This document shows positions 33,886 to 45,000 of a stretch of 64,000 nt of DNA, piece by piece; position 1 is the first letter of the stretch; every line of letters starts with the position of its first letter. This stretch comes from Fulvia fulva. Its lineage: Eukaryota; Ascomycota; Dothideomycetes; Mycosphaerellales; Mycosphaerellaceae. The position numbers and the translations under genes were made by a program. The notes beneath the pieces were generated by a model that ran no database searches, was not told the origin of the DNA, and saw only the letters and a program-made list of their open reading frames with translations. Location of the stretch: contig NC_063023.1 of NCBI RefSeq assembly GCF_020509005.1, positions 1,178,001 through 1,242,000 of the forward strand, read 5' to 3'.

Positions 33886-34884
33886 ATGTCCGGCGAGGAG
33901 AAGTACACAGATGTCGTGGTCACGATCAAGGATGGCATCGGCACAATCAAGGTAGGCCATGAAAGACTCCATCGAGATCCACGTTGCTGACTTTGCTATA
34001 GTTCAACAGGCCAAAGCAGCTGAACTCCTTTGGAGGCAGTCTCGTCGAAGACACGATCGCCGCATTGCGAGAACTCAACGATCACCCAGACACGACCTTC
34101 ACGGTGATCACTGGTGAAGGACGATTCTTTGCATCGGGCGCAGACGTGACAAGTATTGTTCTCTTACACATTTGACTCTGATCTCAGAATCTCATGCTTA
34201 TCTACGATCAGGTATCGCCAACACTCCAGATTCGTTCAAAAACGATGGCCAGGCGAAGGTGTTCTGGGCCCAGCGCATGGCGGTTGGCATGGAACTTGTT
34301 CGATCTATGATCGACCACAAGAAAGTGCTCGTCCTGGCACTGAACGGTCCCGGCGTCGGCGCAGGGGCTGCATGGTTCCAAGGCAGTTCGGACCTCTTCT
34401 ACGCAGCAGAGGGCTCTTGGCTCCAGGTGACATTCTCGCAGATGGGTCTGGTGCCAGAGAACGGTAGCGCTCAGAACTGGGCCGACCACATGGGTGTGCA
34501 TCGTGCTAACGAGTGGCTCATGCTTGGTGGCAAAGCTAGTGTGGAGGAGCTGAAGGAGATTGGGATGGTGAACAAGATCTTCCCGAAGGAGGGTTTCCAT
34601 GAGGCTGTGCATCAGCACCTCAAGGATATCCTCAAGGAGAGGAGTGGGCGGAGCATGATTATCACGAAGGAGTTGCAGAACAAGCGCACGAGAGATGCCC
34701 GCATGCTGTCTTTGTTCGAGGCTTGGAATGCACTTGCCGAGAGGTTTGTTGAGGGTGAGCCAATGCTAAGGATGAAGGCGAAGATGCAGGAGTTGGCAGG
34801 TGAGTTGAAACGAGGTGATGAAGTACTTGAAACATTACTGACCAGCGTGCAGACAAGAGGAAGAACCGACAGTCGAAGATGTAG
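33886..34884 (+). CDS. Peroxisomal enoyl-CoA isomerase/hydratase (crotonase family), four exons
   Basis: Exons 33886-33951, 34002-34152, 34212-34799 and 34853-34884 give 278 aa. Crotonase-fold features: FNRPKQLNSFGG near residue 25, the oxyanion-hole loop GRFFASGADVTS (about 65), the second oxyanion segment LNGPGVGAGA and the block QMGLVPENGSA. Its Glu sits where delta3,delta2-enoyl-CoA isomerases (Eci1) keep their catalytic Glu. The last exon encodes DKRKKNRQSKM, ending in Ser-Lys-Met, a type 1 peroxisomal targeting signal. The likely role is beta-oxidation of unsaturated fatty acids in peroxisomes. Isomerase versus hydratase is inferred. Confidence 0.85.
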
Positions 34885-35396
34885 CCCAAGCATCCAAGCA
34901 GCATATGCACAATGTACAAACATGACCAGTATACTACGTGACACGTACTTCGCTGATTTCGAGAGAGGAGAACCAAGAAAGCAAGATGAGTGCTGCGGCC
35001 GACATCAGCCACGAGATTGACGCTGTGATCGAGCCCAGTAAAGCCTCAACTTCGTCGAACGCTTAGTGTTATATCGATCTCAGTCGCTGTGTACGCAGAG
35101 CATATGGCTGACAAGTTAATAGAGGTTTGAGCGATACATCGCGACCTTCCTCATATGCCTAGCTGGTAACAAGCGGCATCGGCCTTTACGGCTCTCCACT
35201 TATTTGCCTCACACAACAGGTTTACTTCCTCCAGCTGAGCTAGTCATACAGGGCTGACAACCACCTCACATCGCTTAACTGTCAATCCACCATACATAAA
35301 CCAGCAGAGTTTGGACGAGCAAGACTACTCACCAGCTGTCCTGAACCCTAAGACTCACCAATCGTCAACCTCGTCCCCCACGATTACATTACCACG
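34885..35396. other. Intergenic
   Basis: No gene seen. Contains the 3' UTR of the isomerase and the promoter of the next gene. Confidence 0.45.
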
Positions 35397-36262
35397 ATGT
35401 CTCTCACAGACCCGACCCCAGAAGAAGCTCTTCAACTATTCCAATCGATCGAATCATCCTTCCCTTCGAAGACACTCGGCGACGACAAATGGTACATTCT
35501 CGCTCTCGCTTCCATCACAGCAGGCGGACATTCCGAGTTTGCCGTCAATCTCTACCAGTACCTCATCTCGAAGCCAGAATACAGCACGCCTGAGCAGCGT
35601 CAGGCTTTGATGAGAAGGATGAGAGAGGCATTGATGAAGCTTGTCAGCGTGGTGGGTGTGCCGAAGCCGCTGGAGGCGATATTTCAAATTGCCGGTGTGG
35701 AGAGGGAAGAGGATCGAGATTACAGTTTTTTGAGGTAACTGAAAGCACCCGAGAATGATTCAGTACTCCATCAGCTAATTTATTCTACCCAGGCAAAATT
35801 GGCAAAACGGTCCCGAAAACCTCAAACGCGGCATGGACTGGCTCTCTCAGATCTATCGCCAAAATCACGCAGCCACTGCGAACACCCTAGCCTGCCACAA
35901 AGGCTTTGACTGGCTGAGCCGAGAGATCACGTACGGTCTCTCCCTCTCCAACCAGACCATTCTCGGACCCATCGAGACCGAACTTGTGGTGCTTAGTGGC
36001 ATTATGATGCAGAATCTGCCTCGTGAGACGGGGTGGCATTTGAGGGGTACTAGGAGGATTGGGTAAGTCATGTCACGGATTATTGAACGAGGTTAGCCTC
36101 ATACTGATGATACCGCGCAGCGTAAGCATGGAAGACGTGGAAACGATTCAGCAGCAAATCGAGAAAGTCGCGAAGTTCTGTGGCTTGACTTTGAACAAAG
36201 TGCCGAGGGTGAAGGATATCGAGCATGAGGTTCCTTTCGAACCTGGGACACAGGCTGCTTGA
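35397..36262 (+). CDS. Carboxymuconolactone decarboxylase/AhpD-like protein, three exons
   Basis: Exons 35397-35734, 35793-36062 and 36121-36262 give 249 aa in continuous phase. The all-helical layout, with LASITAGGHSEFAVNLYQYL (about residue 40), a central MKLVSVVGVPKPLEAIF helix and a second-half TELVVLSGIMMQ, is that of fungal proteins in the carboxymuconolactone-decarboxylase-like fold. The redox CxxC of true AhpD is absent, so peroxidase activity is unlikely. No targeting signal is clear. The fold assignment is from pattern only; the reaction is unknown. Confidence 0.7.
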
Positions 36263-36597
36263 AGCAGGCATACCAGAAAAGTGCGAGTTCTGCTAGGGTT
36301 GATCGACTGTCCCGTTCAGCGGTAAAAATTCCAGATCGAGAAGCTAGCATGTGATCGCAACCAAGACCACGCAAATCTCCAAGCTATAAAGCCACACGTG
36401 TCTCCGTTCGGCCATCTGCGGTGATCAGAACACGCTTAGATTCAAGACGTAATCTGACTCGCAGCTCACAACCTACTTCTGGTACTGTAGCATCAGACAA
36501 CCTCAGCGACAGACACATACACACATAACACTCTCGATCAGACTGACCCACGTTACTCTGAACTACGAAGGCAAGATCAAGCAAGTTACCAGACAAT
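36263..36597. other. Intergenic
   Basis: Upstream region of the first F-box-like paralogue. Nothing else seen. Confidence 0.4.
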
Positions 36598-37288
36598 ATG
36601 CCGAGACTGACACGTCACACAGAAGCAACTCGTCAAGTCATGGACTCCACTGCCGTCTCGCGCGTCCTCGCGACTGCCGAGCTTTTGGAGATGATCTTAG
36701 TACAGCTGTCAACCAGCGACGGTGCGCAGAGTTTCTGGTATGCTCGGGAGCAGGTAGCAGATAACATCATGCAGCTCTTCTCTGCGCAGCGGGTCAACGT
36801 CTTCTTTCGGAACACCATTCGCGGCTCAATGAAGCTTCGTCGCTTGATGTGGCTCGAACAGGACCCTTCAGTGCAAGAGCCCGAGACTACAGGAGCACAT
36901 CATTTGTCCAACACAAACCCGATCGTCGAGTCTTTCTTCTTCGGAACTACTAAGGAGATGTGATGGACCTCCTCTTCATAGAACAGTACCACTCCTCTGA
37001 GCACGACAGGATGACAGTAGAGTACAAGCATGACCCAGAGAAGTCCAAGGAGCTAAGAGAGGCGATGAATGGCGGCGTCAACGCGTCCTGCATGTCGATG
37101 CTTGTCAGAAAAGATCGGCCAAGAAGGCTCGACCGGGCACTGAGCTTCAACGGGTACCAAACACAGGGCCAAGGCAGGCCCCATCCTGCACATCTCGATT
37201 GTACGTGGGCCTCGCCAGGGTGCACTTTGGGTGAGCTACTGGAGTTGCTGGACCGCCGTGCAGCGCTCGTACGCAGTCATTGGTGACG
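36598..37288 (+). pseudogene. F-box-like paralogue 1, frameshifted
   Basis: First of three same-strand paralogues. The N-terminal half (36598-36963) has the family block ATAELLEMILVQLS, then QRVNVFFRNTIRGSMKLRRLMWL. It then stops at a TGA (36961-36963). The C-terminal half continues in another frame from about 36960 to 37288, with the family ending PGCTLGELLELL. The two halves overlap by a few bases without any GT..AG pair that could splice them, so a small indel has probably broken the gene. It could also be a base error in the assembly. The family resembles the large dothideomycete F-box-like set; substrate unknown. Confidence 0.6.
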
Positions 37289-37794
37289 AAGAGTGACAAG
37301 AAGCATACCAGAATGTAACGCAGATACGGCACGAGTTTGACGACGACTTCTTGATCATTGAGCTGTTGTGAGATGAGGAATCTGGCAACGAAGAGTCCCT
37401 TGAGACCTTCAACACCGAAGACTGGAATGCCCACGATTACCATCCACATCTTGCCACGGTATGCTTGACACTTCGTCACAATCACAGTCAGCAGACGACC
37501 GTAGTCAACATGCGGTATGTGATAGCGGGGCTCGGCGTGAGTGAAGCACGCACATGCAAGCATACAAGCACGAATGCTTGCTATCTATTTCTGACACCAC
37601 CCTTCTCGCACTCTCTTAAACGTCAGCTATCCACCAATGCCAACACCATCACCAAGTCCACCCAGGTCATCGCTACATATCACCGTGCAACACATCAGAA
37701 GTCCTATCTAGCTACAGCTACAAAAGTAAGCGATGTCCCATCTGTGATCGCAAATCACAAGCTAAAATCTGAAGCAGTCTCATCTCCATACACC
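37289..37794. other. Intergenic between F-box-like paralogues 1 and 2
   Basis: The frame of paralogue 2 is open upstream to 37465, but the conserved protein begins at the ATG 37795. A minus-strand hydrophobic open frame covers 37147-37563 and I treat it as a shadow. Confidence 0.45.
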
Positions 37795-38505
37795 ATGCCC
37801 TCTGGGGCCACCTCACAGGTCTTCGAGACCGTGGAACTCTTGGAGATGATCCTGCTCAACATCTCGATCAAACATCCTGAATTCTGGCGCAATGAGGCCG
37901 GCCTCAGGCAGCTCTTCGCCGTCCAGAGAGTCAGTAAGACCTTCCGAGACACTATCCAAGGCTCCAGCAAGCTCCTCCGAGTTATGTTCCTCAAACACGA
38001 TCCGACCTCGGAAGTCTTCGACCCTGAGGTCAATGACTTCCAATCCATCGCAACCTCGAACCCATTCGCATGCTCCGCTTATCTCTACACCACGCGAGGA
38101 GCTGGTGTAAAGACAAGCTTCATGGCCGCACAGGGTTCGGAGGACGGTATGCAAATCATTTTCGAACAAGGCGAAGCAGAACGTAGCTTTCTTTGGAAAG
38201 AGGAACAGTATGGCGTTACACCTTCCTGGAAGAAAATGCTGCTGAAGGAGGGCCAGCCTCGTCCGTTGTGGTTGGAGCTCAACTGGAGAGACAGCGATGG
38301 TGCTACCGCGAATCAGTTCAACTCTATGGTGGACGATCAGCTTCCACCGGGCTGTACCCTTGGCGAGCTAGTCGAGTACTTGAGCACAATCGCTGTGCCG
38401 TATAGAGAGCGTGGAGGTCAGGGAGTGGACTGGTACCGCACAGTGGCCGGCGTTAAGGTTATCGAGAAATTGAAGGCAAAGTACGCCTTCACGTGGAGGA
38501 GCTAA
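37795..38505 (+). CDS. F-box-like paralogue 2
   Basis: Intact 236-aa intronless protein. It opens MPSGATSQVFETVELLEMIL, followed about 30 residues later by LFAVQRVSKTFRDTIQGSSKL, the two-block F-box-like signature (helix, then QRVxxxFRxTIxGS). The C-terminal part carries SWKKMLLKEGQPRPLWLEL and the closing PGCTLGELVEYL, shared with its neighbours. F-box proteins of this type generally act as SCF ubiquitin-ligase adaptors; that is family knowledge and no target is suggested by the sequence. The tandem position on the same strand points to local duplication. Confidence 0.75.
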   Translation: MPSGATSQVFETVELLEMILLNISIKHPEFWRNEAGLRQLFAVQRVSKTFRDTIQGSSKLLRVMFLKHDPTSEVFDPEVNDFQSIATSNPFACSAYLYTTRGAGVKTSFMAAQGSEDGMQIIFEQGEAERSFLWKEEQYGVTPSWKKMLLKEGQPRPLWLELNWRDSDGATANQFNSMVDDQLPPGCTLGELVEYLSTIAVPYRERGGQGVDWYRTVAGVKVIEKLKAKYAFTWRS

Positions 38506-38830
38506 TCATGAGGCAAACTCGTGAACAAGCATACTCCATGAGTTCCTGCGCATGTGCACAGCTCAAAGCTGCATCTGATCTCAGCATTTGTCACGTTGAG
38601 GCTAAGACCCAGCACATTCTAGCACATGAGTCAAGTAGCACAATTTCTTCCTTTCAACACACTAGATGTCAATGACCGACTACGACTCCCACCACTACCG
38701 ATCCATCTAACGCTATACCGCAGCACACCACCAGACTTTCACTGAGCCACGGCTACCATTGTAAGTCACTATCTGATCTTAGTGGCAAACACAGCAGCTG
38801 ACGAATGGCAGACATTAAGTACGACGAATC
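38506..38830. other. Intergenic between F-box-like paralogues 2 and 3
   Basis: 325 bp. No gene seen; it should carry the promoter of paralogue 3. Confidence 0.4.
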
Positions 38831-39460
38831 ATGTCCTCCATGGCGGCCTCACAAGTCCCCAGGACCGTCGAATTACTCGAAATGATCTTTCTGCATACTC
38901 GAGCGAAGGCTACATATTCGATGACTGATGTGTATGAGGAAGCGCGGAACCTCAGGCACCTCTTCATCCTACAACGAGTCAACAGAACCTTCCGCGACAC
39001 TATTCAGGGCTCTGTCCAGCTTCGTCGGGCGATGTTCCTCGAAGAATATTCGGCCGCTGCTGAAGTCACGGACGAAGACGGCGACCACGAGCACAAGCTG
39101 ATCAATCCCTTGCTCTACTCTGACTGCTTCAAACTCACAAACACATACTTTGTGGAGGTTGTTTGGGATGCGTGCAAAAGCAACAAGCTTCCAATTCACT
39201 ACCACTGCCCGGACCAAAACACATCCTCGAAGACGCCGAAATTATCCATTGACCAAGAGGAGGTTTCCTGGAAGTCTATGCTTCTCCAGCAGGATTCATA
39301 CAAAATGTTGTGGCTTAAGTTTCGTGGATGGGATGAGTATGGTCGGTGTTGGCAACCGTTCTTCGAGGTTGAACCGGTGCTAGCACCTCGCACGCTGGGT
39401 GAGCTGATCACTTTGCTTCACAGTAAGAAACCCCAGTACGAGATAGCCGAAGTCGGGTAG
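38831..39460 (+). CDS. F-box-like paralogue 3
   Basis: Intact 209-aa intronless protein. The same order of motifs as in paralogue 2: VPRTVELLEMIFL, LFILQRVNRTFRDTIQGSVQL, VSWKSMLLQQDSYKMLWLKF and RTLGELITLLHS at the C-terminus. It is about 30 residues shorter than paralogue 2. Its stop is 35 bp from the end of the convergent SET gene, so their 3' ends must overlap or nearly so. Function as for the family: probable SCF adaptor, unproven. Confidence 0.72.
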   Translation: MSSMAASQVPRTVELLEMIFLHTRAKATYSMTDVYEEARNLRHLFILQRVNRTFRDTIQGSVQLRRAMFLEEYSAAAEVTDEDGDHEHKLINPLLYSDCFKLTNTYFVEVVWDACKSNKLPIHYHCPDQNTSSKTPKLSIDQEEVSWKSMLLQQDSYKMLWLKFRGWDEYGRCWQPFFEVEPVLAPRTLGELITLLHSKKPQYEIAEVG

Positions 39461-39495
39461 TATTGGACTTGCGCGTTCTGGGACTACTGCTGGTA

Positions 39496-40830
39496 TCATC
39501 TCAAGATCCACCAAGCAGCAAGCGGCACAGCACAAGTCACAGTCGCCCCGAGAACCTTATACACAGTCCCCGAGTCCTTCACCTGCTCCCTCACCTTTCC
39601 ATGCCACGACTTCGCCGCGGCAGCCTCCTTCGCCGCACTCTTCGCAGACGCTCCACCATCATCCTCCCCACCTCTCTCCAACACTTCCTTCAGTTCCCTG
39701 CGACTCAACACCCTCAACTCCCCACCTTTCACAATCTGCACAGCCCACGCCCGTCGATCCGCATGCCTCTTCCTCCTCTTCTCGGGAATCTCCAACTCCC
39801 CATCCAAAAAGCTCAACCCGACCCTCATACACGGCCTCCCCTGCATAGCCTTCCACGCCTCCCTCAGCGCCTGCGGATCATGATCGAAAGGACTCCTCAC
39901 GGCATCCATAACACCCATCGCCTTCTCCATCAGCACTCTCACCGCCTTAGCCCAGGAAAGAATGACGATCGTCTGCATGTCGAGAATCTGCTGGAGCATT
40001 GCCTCAGCTGCTTGCCAGTAGTTCATGGCAATGTCGCGGGCCGGGAGGCCTTCGACTTGGCGGAGTTTGGCTTGGAGGATGTTGTAGGCTGCGCGGCGCG
40101 CGGGTGGAATTGGGGTCTTGGGGGTTTCTTCTTTCACCCAGAGGGCGCGCTCGGGGATGGCTTTGGCGGCGTGAGATGTGGGTTCGGCATTATCGAGGAT
40201 GGAGAAGTCGGAGGTTTGGAGGCCGTTGAGGGATTGGCGGAGTTCTTTGATTAGAAGGCGGCGTTGATCGCTGAGGGTGCGGAAGGCGGAGCCCTCTGCG
40301 CAAGCGGGGCAGTCGCAGGCGAAACCATATTGGCGCTGCAGAAGAACCGCACGTTGGCGGGCGGTGGTGATCTCGTAGAGCTGGTGGTTATAGGAGAGGG
40401 TTATTTCTTCGCCGGCTTTAATGGGCTTCTCCGCGAACACCTGCACCTCATCGCCTATGCAGCAAGGATCGGTCGCTGTGACAGTGTTGGGCACGCAACT
40501 GTGGTTTATGCGACATATTGTGGGATGGATCCAGCAAGCGTCGTTGTTGCCAAAGGTGTTGGATTTGAAGATACCCATGAGTCTGGACCTGTCGAGCTTC
40601 TTGTCTTCATTCAGGGCCATGATGGCTTCTTGCTCCGAGGTTGACAGCTTGTCAAATGCTGCCGAGACGTCATCTTCGGTCAGGAGTGATCCAGGCTTGT
40701 CGATTCGCATGATCGGTCCTTCCTGGAAGATCACCGTCCCTGGTGAGATATCGTTTGTGGCCAGCAGTCCATAGCCTTTGCCGGGTATTGAGATGCAGTC
40801 GAACAGGCTGGTATCATGTTGAGAACCCAT
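39496..40830 (-). CDS. SET domain (SMYD/SET5-like) protein with C-terminal membrane segment
   Basis: 444 aa from the ATG at 40830. The frame is open further up, but only with a TTG at 40995. SET motifs: GKGYGLLATNDISPGTVIF (about residues 18-36), INHSCVPNT (about 110), GEEITLSYN (about 145) and a post-SET-like CDCPAC (about 175). This is the SMYD/Set5 type of lysine methyltransferase found in many fungi. The C-terminus ends in a hydrophobic segment VLGATVTCAVPLAAWW-ILR after a charged Ala-rich linker, which looks like a tail anchor. Substrate unknown. It converges with F-box-like paralogue 3. Confidence 0.82.
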   Translation of the reverse strand: MGSQHDTSLFDCISIPGKGYGLLATNDISPGTVIFQEGPIMRIDKPGSLLTEDDVSAAFDKLSTSEQEAIMALNEDKKLDRSRLMGIFKSNTFGNNDACWIHPTICRINHSCVPNTVTATDPCCIGDEVQVFAEKPIKAGEEITLSYNHQLYEITTARQRAVLLQRQYGFACDCPACAEGSAFRTLSDQRRLLIKELRQSLNGLQTSDFSILDNAEPTSHAAKAIPERALWVKEETPKTPIPPARRAAYNILQAKLRQVEGLPARDIAMNYWQAAEAMLQQILDMQTIVILSWAKAVRVLMEKAMGVMDAVRSPFDHDPQALREAWKAMQGRPCMRVGLSFLDGELEIPEKRRKRHADRRAWAVQIVKGGELRVLSRRELKEVLERGGEDDGGASAKSAAKEAAAAKSWHGKVREQVKDSGTVYKVLGATVTCAVPLAAWWILR

Positions 40831-41764
40831 AGCTCTGGGCTTCTTCTTGGAGCGATGTAGAGTCAAGCAAGCTGTTGTACAGTACTGTGATGCCGTCTTT
40901 CCCAATAAGTGTCTAGCTGCCCTCAGAAATGCGCCGAACAAGTTGGCTCTTTTGTTTGCTAAAACTTTCTTCCTGGTTGTCGAAGTGTATCTCAAGAGCG
41001 ACCCAGATTCCAGACAGTATTCCAGATAGTATTACAGCCTCCCTCCAAAAGACGCCAGGATCGACCAGTCCTTCCTGGGGAATATGCAAAGCTCGTGAAG
41101 ATGTTGACAATGCCCAGGGCCAAAGTGAAGTGTCAAGAAGGAAGAACAGTCTTTCTGACCGTCCCTGCTTCGCTCCCGCTCAGTCTATCACGGCAATAGC
41201 AGCCAAGCAAGCGTGATCAAGTGAAAGGTGAAGCTGAAGGATTGGCAGGAGGTTGTCCTACCTTCTACAGTGCAGGGAGGTAGAATAAGGGACAAGTGCT
41301 TCCAACGGTCCGGCCGGCACATCGTGCCGACTCCGCCAGATGCCGCGTGGATTGAGCGTTGTTTTTTTGGCTGACGATACATTGCGTGCGGCTCACATTG
41401 TGAGTGTTGCATAGGAAACGATGTTGAGATGATTGAGAGAACGGACGGAGTCAACAAGGTGCGTGAAAGCCACCAAGGTCAAGCGAGATTCCGTACGACT
41501 TCATCGCCCGCCAAGACCGCCGAGAGACGGGAGATCACGCGAAGAACACCAAGCTGCCGAACCATCAAGCAACAGACTGAATTATCTAAAACGATCTCGT
41601 CTTCTGTTTCATACACCAAGTCCTGGTGCTCTGGATAATAGTCGTAGCCATGACACAGTCCTCTACCCGATTCTTTTCCCGATTCCTCTGTGCGCCGTCG
41701 GTGTTCCAAAAACGCTCACTCGCTCACTCGTACATCATCTCTCAGCGCCACGGAGCCGCCCTTT
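40831..41764. other. Intergenic
   Basis: 5' region of the SET gene and 3' flank of NUP133. No convincing gene in the roughly 930 bp. Confidence 0.4.
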
Positions 41765-42049
41765 CTATGGACTGACATGGGGCTCGAGCATAGGGGGTGT
41801 GCTCATCCGGTCTGGTTGAGCAACTGTTGCAGACTCGTATGGCTCGAGACTGTCGGCTCGCCTGTCGGCAGCGTCATCAACTTTGTTCAGTTCTTCTTGC
41901 TGCTCCTCTTGGGGACTGTCGTGTACCACCGTATCCATAGAGCCAGTGTCGCCACCTTCGACGGCTTCTTCGTCGTCGGCCGAAAGGTCGTCGATCGACC
42001 AACCCATATCTGAGGATGGCATGATGACAACGTAGTCAGAGTCAGGGTC
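41765..42049 (-). other. In-frame acidic extension beyond the NUP133 stop
   Basis: Directly after the TAG (42052-42050) of NUP133 the same frame stays open for 94 codons, starting DPDSDYVVIMPSSDMGW. It is acidic and Ser/Glu/Gln-rich, like the tail before the stop. It may be a readthrough extension, a former C-terminus cut by a new stop, or a chance open frame. Confidence 0.4.
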
Positions 42050-45000
42050 CTACTCCATCTCCACATCGCCATCAACTTCTGTGGCATCCTGTGCAAAGCC
42101 TTCAGCATATTCAGGCTGGTTGCCGTTGGCGCCCTTGGCATGGCCATTCGTCCCAGCTCCATTAAGATCAGCATCTTCGCCCTGAAGTGGAAAATCACGC
42201 TCGTGCTGGGATCGCACAACCATGCCTTCTTCCTGTGCATGAAGCGCAATCTTAGCATCACGATCGCACTGCATCATGAGCTCATCCAGGTGCCTGTCGG
42301 AAACATAAGACTGCAAGAGCTCGTCTTGAATCTTCAGGTCATGCAAGATGGGGTCTAGCAACTCCTCGTTGTCGAAGCGGTAGCTGATGTCTTCTCTTCG
42401 ACACGCAGATCCGAGACATTCACTCGGCTTGCGCACATCAACATGACGTGTGGAGTCGAAGAACTTTGTGTCCAACATGTGGAACAGAGTCTGCCATGGT
42501 GCCGTAGCGCGAAGCTCCTTGCCGCGCTCCGAGTCGGACTGCTTCGTCTTGCCGGAGAGCTTGAGTTTCGCCCAGTCGTCGTAGATGTAGCAACGCTTCC
42601 AGATTAGCTGTAGAAGCGTCTCGAGTCTGGCAGAAGACATGCTAGGGGCGGCAGCGTCGAGTGCGATAAGAGCAAGCATGAACTCTGTACCTTGCATGTT
42701 GCCTTCGGTCTCGCTGGTCACAATGTCCATCAGCGTAAGCACGTCAATCAACTGCTCAATAGACAGAGCAATGTGATTGAGAGTCGCATGGAGGCCGTTC
42801 TCCAGTAGTTGTCTAAGCGCCGGCCAGTCCTTGACGTGATTGCCAAACTTCTGCATGCAGATCTCAACCTCAGCGTCGCGGTCCAGAGACGCCACGATCT
42901 CAGGATAAAGATGCGCATACAGCCGCTCCTGCACTTCCACGACCGCGAGCTCATTGCGTGGGTCATCCTTGGCAGTGCTCGTGCCATTCGAGAGCTCATT
43001 TGTCGACTCGCCAGCCTCTTTCGCGGCAAGCAAGGCAAGCTTTGACATGGAAAGCTCGACTTTCTTAGCCCACAATCTACCCTCCTGTGCCTCGGCGGCT
43101 TGTGCAAGGGCCGAGCTTGCATGGGAGAAGTCGCTCTCTTGCGTGACATCGTTGATCCAGCAGATCTTGGCTCGGCTAGGGTGAGATTGCAAGTATGTGG
43201 CAAGTGACTTCTGCCATCTCGCTTGTGCTTGCTCTAACTTCTTGCCCACAGAGCTGCCGGAAAAGAGCTTATCAAAGAATGCATCTGCCCAAGCGGATCC
43301 ATATCGGTCGAAGAACTTCTTCACCTTCTCGTTAAGGTCTTCGCGAGTCTTGTAGATGATGGCTTTAACACTCTGCTCCGGGGCCTCCTGCAACTGTTCT
43401 TCATTGTACTGGTCTTCGCCCACAACAATATCGGTCAATGTGTGCATGTCTCTGTACTTCTCCGCCAAACGCATGCCATCTTCTGCGTGACCGACGTTGG
43501 CGAGCGACCGGAAATGTTCGTGTCGTAAACTCTCGAACTCGGAGAGCAGCTGTTGTGCGCGAACCTGGTCCTTCTGCGATGGTCTCGATGACCGCCAGTT
43601 GATGCGCTCCTTGAACTGCAAGCACAACAACTCGATTAGATTTGGATTCGCATCGGCGATCTCCCGCGCCAATTGTTCGATGGTTGCTGTCGTCTGTTCA
43701 TAGTTCTCGTACGCCCCACTTGCGAAGCTGCGCGATAGAGTAGTGACCTGCCCAGTAATGCTAACGAGGCGCTCCGTAGATGTCCAGAACTCAGGCACAT
43801 CGGTATACTCGACGATATCGGTGACAACGCCGTCGTCAATCAGCTCTGGCAAGATGCCGTATTCTGCCGCATTCTCACTCCGGAAGATAAATGCCGCTCG
43901 CAATCCTCGCAGGAAAACATCATTCGTCTGAATGACAACCCTCAAGACCCGCTCTTGTGCCCAATCGTCGTTCTTCCGCAGTTCGTCGAGGAAAACCTTG
44001 GTGTATTGCAACAATTTTTCCAGTCTATGCAGCCCACCGATGAAGAATTTGCGCACCGGCTCCTCATCTTTCAGCTCCTTGCGCTTCGTGAATGGCTCTT
44101 CGGGATGGCTCTCATTGTTGAACCAATCGCAGATCTCGTCCAGAAGTGTCGCTTTTCGCTTGCCCTTCTCGCTCATCATAGTCACGTGTTCTTCGAAAGC
44201 GACCCAGAGCTGCTGAGCAGCGGCTACTCGCTCGGCGTTCCACAGCAGTCGCCACATCGTGCTTCTGGAAAGCGCTGCATAGTTTCGTCTGACATGGGCC
44301 GCAAGCGCTTTTAGCGCCTGTGCTTTGGCTGCGAGGTGTTGCTCCATGGATGTAGGTGCTGTGGATATGACATTGGTGTACTTGGTCTCAGCACGGACGA
44401 TCTGGTTGCTGATTGCCAAGGCTGCTTCTTCGACCTCCTCCAGGCTGTACTGTATGTCTGATCGTCGCGAGAAGTCGATTATGTTGTCCTGTTGCATGGC
44501 ACCGAAGAAGACAGCCTGTTCGATGTGTGTCATTGCGGAAAGCTTCCAACCCATGTCGAGCGCATAGACATCGGCGCCGGTGATCCTAACAAGTCCAGCA
44601 CCCTTCACGAAAGACAGGCAGGAGGCATGACTCCCTCTCGAGCCTTCATCCCAGGCACTCTCGATGGCAATATCCTTGCCGGTACGCAGCACGATTGCCT
44701 CTTCATACTGATCGGGCTCCATATATGACATGTGGAGTTGTGCTTCTGGCCCGTCCACGACTGCATCGCGCAGGCCGAATAGAACCGTCGCATCTTCGAA
44801 CGACACGAATGCAGTATGTCCAGGCTTCGGTACAGTGAGCTTCGGCTTTGTCTGATACCGAGCATCACCTCGATGTCTATAGCTCTTCAACTGTACCAGT
44901 CGGCTGACCTCGAAGATATCGCCAGTCAGGACGACGTCAGCCACCAGGTAGATGTGGTCGTCCAGTGTACCAGCTCGAAGTAGGATTAGGAGACCCAGCG

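Noticed and set aside
37147..37563. Hydrophobic minus-strand frame between F-box-like copies 1 and 2
   Set aside because: Overlaps the conserved end of copy 1, with no recognised family and no intron or start evidence.
39463..40254. 263-codon + strand frame over the SET gene
   Set aside because: Antisense shadow; Pro/His-rich and then Gly-rich, without any motif.
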